NCBI GenBank assembly: GCA_946479995.1
Contig: CAMLIU010000043.1
Coordinates: 1 to 8,901, forward strand
Reading direction: 5' to 3'
Length of the DNA: 8,901 nucleotides
Source of the DNA: an uncultured Gemmatimonadota bacterium
GTDB taxonomy: Bacteria > Gemmatimonadota > Gemmatimonadetes > Gemmatimonadales > Gemmatimonadaceae
The position numbers and the translations under genes are program-made. This document shows positions 5,486 through 8,901 of this stretch, one piece after another. The notes under the pieces are model-generated. The model saw only the letters and a program-made list of their open reading frames with translations, was not told the DNA's origin and did no database searches. Position 1 is the first letter of the stretch, and every line of letters begins with the position of its first letter.

Positions 5486-7480
5486 ATGCGTTCATCGAGT
5501 CCTGCCTCGCTTCTTCGCCGAGTGAGCGGCGCACTGCTCGCCGCCAGTCTTTTCACTGCGTGCAACCACGATGGCCCGACGGACCCGCTTTCCCGGGTTC
5601 ATCAGCTTCAGTCGGTGGACAACGCACCACAGCTGCGCGCGGGCACGCAGTACATCCTGCGGGTGCGGGCCGTCGACGCCGATGGCAATGCGGTCACGGG
5701 CGCCCCGGTCGAGTGGACCGCCTCGGCGGGCCTGCTGGAATCCGCCGACTCGCGGAGCAGCACCAACGGCATCGCGGCCAAGCGGTGGACGGCGCCAGCG
5801 GAGCTCGGCGGCGTCACCGTCACGGCGACCGCTGGCGGCGCGTCGCTGCCGATCTCGATCGAAGTGGTGCCGGGTGCGGCAACGAGGCTCGATATCGTGG
5901 AGGACAGCGTCCGTTTCACCGCGCAGGGGCAGAAGCGGATCGTGCGCGTGATCGGGTGGGATCAATTCGGGCACCCAGCGGCCCTGGAGACAGACCGCCC
6001 GAGCGCGTCGTCGACGGTGGCCAGTGTCACGGGCCTCACCCCGATCGGTGACACGGCGTACGTCGAGCTGACGAGCGCGTACGGGACGCACCTGGGCTAC
6101 GCGTACGTGTCGGCCGCCAGTGGCGTGGGGCGGGACAGCGTGCGGATCATCAGCCTGCCCGTCGTGGTCGGGATCCAGAAGATTGCCGGGCTGGACTCGG
6201 TGAACGGACTGGTGATCGGCGAGAAGGCGCAGCTCGAGGTGACGGGGCTGGATTCACTCGGGCATCCGGTCGCCGACGTGGACGTCGCCGCGGCCGGGCT
6301 GCAATTGTCGTCCTCCGATCCGAACGTCGCCACGACGTCGAACGATGGTGTCGTGACCGCGGTGGCGCCGGGCGCGGTGACGATCGATGCGGCAATGGGT
6401 GGCGTCACCTATCACGTGACCGTCACGGTGTATCCGCTGTTCGATGTCGGCACCCGGATGTCGAGCGTGGAGCTGCACGACCCGATGGCGTACTTCCAGG
6501 AGCCGCTGGGCTACTCCCTGACCGATGCAGGCACCTCGTACGACCTGTCGCACTACATCGGGGCGGGCGCGCCACCCCACCCCGAGAGCGTGGTGCTAAG
6601 AGCAACCGCGATCGACGGCAAGGTCGCGTGGACGCGCAGCTACACGGGGAACTACGCCGCGGGCATCGCCGACCCGGCGTCGGGCGTCGTCTTCCTCGCA
6701 GACCCCTTGCACGTCATGCACGCCATCGCCCCCGATGGCACCGACCGGTGGACGTTCGACTACGGCGCGATCGACGCCGGATACTGCCGGCTGGCCGGCT
6801 GGAAGGACGGCGTGGCCGCGGCGTGCGGCACGCATGCCTTCGCGCTCAACGGCGACGGCTCGCTCGCCTGGTCGGCGACGGTGAGCGACGTCGTGCTGCA
6901 GATCATCACCACTCCTGCGCTGACCATCCTGCGGTCGCAAGGCTCCGTGTCGGCGGTCGCCGATAATGGTTCGATCTCGTGGACCGTACCGTCGGCCTCG
7001 ACGGACATGATCGCAGACGCGAACTCCACCGTCTATCTCGTGGAAGGCGGCGTGCGCGCGATCGACGTCGCCGGCGTCGAGCGCTGGCACAACCCCACGC
7101 CGCTCGCCGGCTGCGTTCTCGCGACCGCCGACAGGCTCGTCGTCTGCCGCAACAACAGGGTCATCACGGCGCTCGACCGCACCGACGGGCACGTACGGTG
7201 GACTGCGACATCTCCCACGTCGTTCGGCAGCATGGCCGCGATCGCGGGTGACCGTTTGCTTCTCAGCAACGCCTTCATGTTCGCGCTCGACGCGCGCAAC
7301 GGGGAGGTGCTGGGCCGTTCCCTGAATCGGATGGACGAGGTTTACGTCACCGTCGGCGACGGCGTCATGGCCGCGTCCTCGGTCTCATCGGCGATCGTGT
7401 TCCACACGTCGTTCGCGCCGGGCTCGGAGTGGCCACAGGCCTCGGGCAACGCCGGACATGGCAATCGCGTGACACCCTGA
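5486..7480 (+). CDS. Lipoprotein with bacterial Ig-like domains and a PQQ-like beta-propeller
   Basis: This 664-residue protein has a lipoprotein signal: RR at 11-12, a hydrophobic stretch and the lipobox FTAC with Cys26. It should be anchored in a membrane facing outside the cytoplasm. Residues about 38-128 look like a Big_1/invasin-type Ig domain (LRVRAVDADGNAVTGAPVEW). About 132-225 is a second, less clear beta domain. About 228-316 is a Big_2-like domain (SSSDPNVATTSNDGVVTAVAPG). From about 365 to the end runs a PQQ-like propeller made of repeats such as AIDGKVAWT, LNGDGSLAWS, DNGSISWT, ALDRTDGHVRWT and ALDARNGEVLG, ending with WPQASGNAGHGNR. Catalytic residues of PQQ enzymes are not evident, so a binding or scaffold role is more likely than catalysis. 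Cys434, Cys447, Cys543 and Cys554 could form disulfides. ATG 5486 is preferred to ATG 5477, which lies in a -10-like TAATGT; the open frame further upstream overlaps the divergent gene. Confidence 0.88.
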   Translation: MRSSSPASLLRRVSGALLAASLFTACNHDGPTDPLSRVHQLQSVDNAPQLRAGTQYILRVRAVDADGNAVTGAPVEWTASAGLLESADSRSSTNGIAAKRWTAPAELGGVTVTATAGGASLPISIEVVPGAATRLDIVEDSVRFTAQGQKRIVRVIGWDQFGHPAALETDRPSASSTVASVTGLTPIGDTAYVELTSAYGTHLGYAYVSAASGVGRDSVRIISLPVVVGIQKIAGLDSVNGLVIGEKAQLEVTGLDSLGHPVADVDVAAAGLQLSSSDPNVATTSNDGVVTAVAPGAVTIDAAMGGVTYHVTVTVYPLFDVGTRMSSVELHDPMAYFQEPLGYSLTDAGTSYDLSHYIGAGAPPHPESVVLRATAIDGKVAWTRSYTGNYAAGIADPASGVVFLADPLHVMHAIAPDGTDRWTFDYGAIDAGYCRLAGWKDGVAAACGTHAFALNGDGSLAWSATVSDVVLQIITTPALTILRSQGSVSAVADNGSISWTVPSASTDMIADANSTVYLVEGGVRAIDVAGVERWHNPTPLAGCVLATADRLVVCRNNRVITALDRTDGHVRWTATSPTSFGSMAAIAGDRLLLSNAFMFALDARNGEVLGRSLNRMDEVYVTVGDGVMAASSVSSAIVFHTSFAPGSEWPQASGNAGHGNRVTP

Positions 7481-7491
7481 AGCCGCCACAG

Positions 7492-7522
7492 GTCGAGCAC
7501 GGCAGCTTGCAGCGTGCTCGAC
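7492..7522 (+). terminator. Terminator-like hairpin after the lipoprotein gene
   Basis: GTCGAGCACG (7492-7501) and CGTGCTCGAC (7513-7522) form a perfect 10-bp stem 11 bases after the stop codon. The 11-base loop can itself pair GCA with TGC. There is no strong T-run afterwards (ACTTCCGTCC). Its position directly after the gene favours termination. Confidence 0.6.
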
Positions 7523-7591
7523 ACTTCCGTCCATCCCCGGCACGCACGGTGCGTCTCCCATCAGTCTCGACACCTTCACACGGGAGCCATC

Positions 7592-7819
7592 ATGGCAGAC
7601 GACCGCAACGACAGGAACCGCGACCCTCAGGCGGGCACGACCGGCAACGACTCCGAGAACGCCCTTCGCGACGAGCTGCAGCGCGAGCAGAAGGAAGCGC
7701 AGGGCGGCATCGGCGACATTGCCGAGGATCGCAACCTCACCGGGTCGTCGTCGTGGCTCACCGACCCGCCACAGCCGAAGAACGGCGGCGCCTCGAACGA
7801 CGACCGCTCGCAGCGATGA
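7592..7819 (+). CDS. Small hydrophilic protein of unknown function (75 aa)
   Basis: I do not recognise this gene. The 75-residue product is very hydrophilic, rich in Asp, Asn, Arg, Gln, Gly and Ser, has no signal peptide or membrane segment, and is probably mostly disordered. Residues 22-37 (ENALRDELQREQKEAQ) could form a charged helix. The stretch GDIAEDRNLTGSSSWLTDPP (41-60) is the only part that looks like a conserved motif, with a lone Trp. Support for a real gene comes from the strong RBS, GGGAG five bases before ATG 7592, and from the ATGA overlap with the next gene. The two are likely one transcript ending at the terminator near 8174. The cytoplasm is the likely location. A stress-related or partner-binding role would be a guess. 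Confidence 0.7.
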   Translation: MADDRNDRNRDPQAGTTGNDSENALRDELQREQKEAQGGIGDIAEDRNLTGSSSWLTDPPQPKNGGASNDDRSQR

Positions 7820-8160
7820 CTCCGCTCGACGAACGGTCCGAGCCCTCCGGCGCCGACCAGCGCCGGGCCTCGGAGGAGAATGCCGCGTGGCTCCGCCGGC
7901 GCGGCGTTCCGCTGCTCGAAAGTGAGGGCGGTGAGGCCCTCGTCACGCTGCGTGACGCCATCGAGCGGTTCGAGGCCGTCGTCGAGCTGCACGGTGGCGA
8001 CCTCATGGTGGACGAGCCGGTGCGGGTCGGCCGGAAGCCGGAGAAGCCGGACAACAAGCTGTTCGCGCTGCCCACCCGTGGCGACGACGAGTCGCTGAGC
8101 GCGTACACGGCGAGGGTGAACGCGGCGGCGGACGCGGCGAACCAGGGGCCGTGGTCGTGA
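7816..8160 (+). CDS. Small protein of unknown function (114 aa), coupled to the upstream gene
   Basis: I do not recognise this gene. ATG 7816 overlaps the stop codon of the 75-residue gene as ATGA, a usual arrangement for translational coupling, and no separate Shine-Dalgarno sequence is needed. The 114-residue product has no signal or membrane segment. Residues 1-22 are charged and probably flexible. Residues 20-65 hold two likely helices, ENAAWLRRRG and ALVTLRDAIERFEAVVELHGG. A middle part with basic and Pro residues (68-80, VGRKPEKPDNK) follows, and then a helical tail (92-110, ESLSAYTARVNAAADAANQ). A compact core of two helices with a short strand (GGDLMVDEP) is plausible. The gene closes the small operon, with a classical terminator 13 bases after its stop. 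Confidence 0.72.
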   Translation: MTPLDERSEPSGADQRRASEENAAWLRRRGVPLLESEGGEALVTLRDAIERFEAVVELHGGDLMVDEPVRVGRKPEKPDNKLFALPTRGDDESLSAYTARVNAAADAANQGPWS

Positions 8161-8173
8161 CGCGGTGAGCCGG

Positions 8174-8208
8174 ACGCGGCGGGCCAGCGTCCCGCCGCGT
8201 TTGTTGTT
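8174..8208 (+). terminator. Rho-independent terminator of the small-gene operon
   Basis: ACGCGGCGGG (8174-8183) pairs perfectly with CCCGCCGCGT (8191-8200) around a 7-base loop and runs directly into TTTGTTGTT (8200-8208). Stem, loop and T-rich tail make this the most classical terminator in the window. It separates the small-gene pair from the PQQ dehydrogenase gene. Confidence 0.85.
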
Positions 8209-8223
8209 CCGGACGGCCGAGCG

Positions 8224-8251
8224 TTGCCCTTTGCTCGACCGGCGGTAGAAT
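8224..8251 (+). promoter_or_regulatory. Putative sigma-70-type promoter of the PQQ dehydrogenase gene
   Basis: TTGCCC (8224-8229) and TAGAAT (8246-8251) lie 16 bases apart, matching the -35 and -10 consensus at four and five of six positions. Transcription would start near 8258, giving a leader of about 34 bases before ATG 8292. It sits just after the preceding terminator, as expected for a new transcription unit. Confidence 0.55.
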
Positions 8252-8291
8252 CTGCGCGACTCGTCCCTTCCCTCCGGCCATCTCGCGCCCG

Positions 8292-8901
8292 ATGCCGATC
8301 GCAGCCCGCACTTCTCTTCTCGCCGCGTCCTTCCTTCTCATCGGCGGCACTGTGGCTACTGCCCAGCGCTCCGCCAACTGGCCCGTCTACGGCGGCAGCG
8401 ACGACCACACGCACTACTCCACGCTCGACCAGATCTCACCGGCGAACGTGAAGCAGCTGAAGGTCGCCTGGACGTACGACACGCACGACGCCTTCGCCGG
8501 CTCGGAGATGCAGAACAATCCGGTCGTGATCGACGGAGTGCTCTACGGCACGAGCCCCAAGCTCCGCGTCTTCGCGCTCGACGCGACCACGGGAAAGGAG
8601 CTGTGGAGCTTCGACCCGAACTACGGCGCCGCGCCAACGTCGCGCATCCGGCATCGCGGCGTGGTCGTCACCGGCGACCGCGTGCTGTTCAACTTCCGCA
8701 ACCGTCTCTACGCGCTCGATCGCCGCACGGGAAAGCCGATCCGCTCCTTCGGCGACACGGGCTGGGTGGACCTCCGCGCTGGGCTCGGCCGCCCGGTGGA
8801 AGGACTCTCGGTGAGCGCCAGCACCCCGGGCGTGGTGTTCGACGGACTGCTCATCATGGGCAGCTCCGTGCCCGAAGCCTTGCCGAGCGCGCCGGGCGAC
8901 A
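8292..8901 (+). CDS. Secreted PQQ-dependent (quinoprotein) dehydrogenase, 5' part
   Basis: The gene runs off the window; 203 residues are visible. Residues 1-24 form a signal peptide cut near ATA-Q. The mature part opens with NWPVYGGSDDHTHYSTLDQI and NVKQLKVAWTYDT (29-64), which is typical of the glucose/alcohol dehydrogenase type of PQQ beta-propeller. Propeller repeats follow: PVVIDGVLYGTS, ALDATTGKELWSFDP (95-109) and LYALDRRTGKPIRSFGDTGW. Relatives oxidise sugars or alcohols in the periplasm with PQQ as cofactor, and many carry a C-terminal cytochrome c domain. The active-site part and any such domain lie outside the window, so substrate and cofactor use cannot be confirmed. No strong Shine-Dalgarno sequence precedes ATG 8292; the start is chosen because it begins the signal peptide. 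Unlike the neighbouring lipoprotein, this protein has no lipobox or Ig-like domains. Confidence 0.9.
   Translation, partial: MPIAARTSLLAASFLLIGGTVATAQRSANWPVYGGSDDHTHYSTLDQISPANVKQLKVAWTYDTHDAFAGSEMQNNPVVIDGVLYGTSPKLRVFALDATTGKELWSFDPNYGAAPTSRIRHRGVVVTGDRVLFNFRNRLYALDRRTGKPIRSFGDTGWVDLRAGLGRPVEGLSVSASTPGVVFDGLLIMGSSVPEALPSAPGD

Overview
The window is GC-rich, densely coding bacterial DNA. Nearly every complete gene ends in a GC-rich hairpin, and most products are exported: a Tat-type signal, three Sec-type signals and one lipobox. High GC, signal peptides ending in A-Q, many secreted hydrolases and a lipoprotein combining bacterial Ig-like domains with a PQQ-like propeller suggest a Gemmatimonadota-like organism. 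This is inference from style; no marker gene is present.

Layout from left to right: (1) a terminator-like hairpin (38-73), then a secreted amidase-signature enzyme on + (104-1969); (2) about 750 bases without a credible gene (1970-2721), holding a terminator-like hairpin, an 18-bp perfect palindrome, an exact 42-bp tandem duplication and a degenerate array of about 43-bp units rich in hairpins; (3) a periplasmic type II L-asparaginase on + (2722-3750); (4) a 14-bp shared hairpin filling the gap between two convergent stop codons; (5) a secreted esterase-like alpha/beta hydrolase on - (3790-5397); (6) a divergent intergenic region of 88 bases; (7) a + strand lipoprotein with Ig-like domains followed by a PQQ-like propeller (5486-7480); (8) two small, overlapping, unrecognised genes (7592-7819 and 7816-8160) ending in a classical terminator; (9) a promoter-like sequence and the 5' part of a secreted PQQ-dependent dehydrogenase (8292 to the window edge).

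The amidase and asparaginase both act outside the cytoplasm and both hydrolyse amide bonds, which fits scavenging of nitrogen and carbon from external amides. The esterase and the PQQ dehydrogenase extend the theme of exported catabolic enzymes. Hairpins between most of the genes suggest separate transcription units, apart from the coupled small-gene pair. The feature least explained by known families is the hairpin-repeat array upstream of the asparaginase gene. The small-gene pair comes second. Nothing in the window is a recognisable defence system, CRISPR array or transposon.
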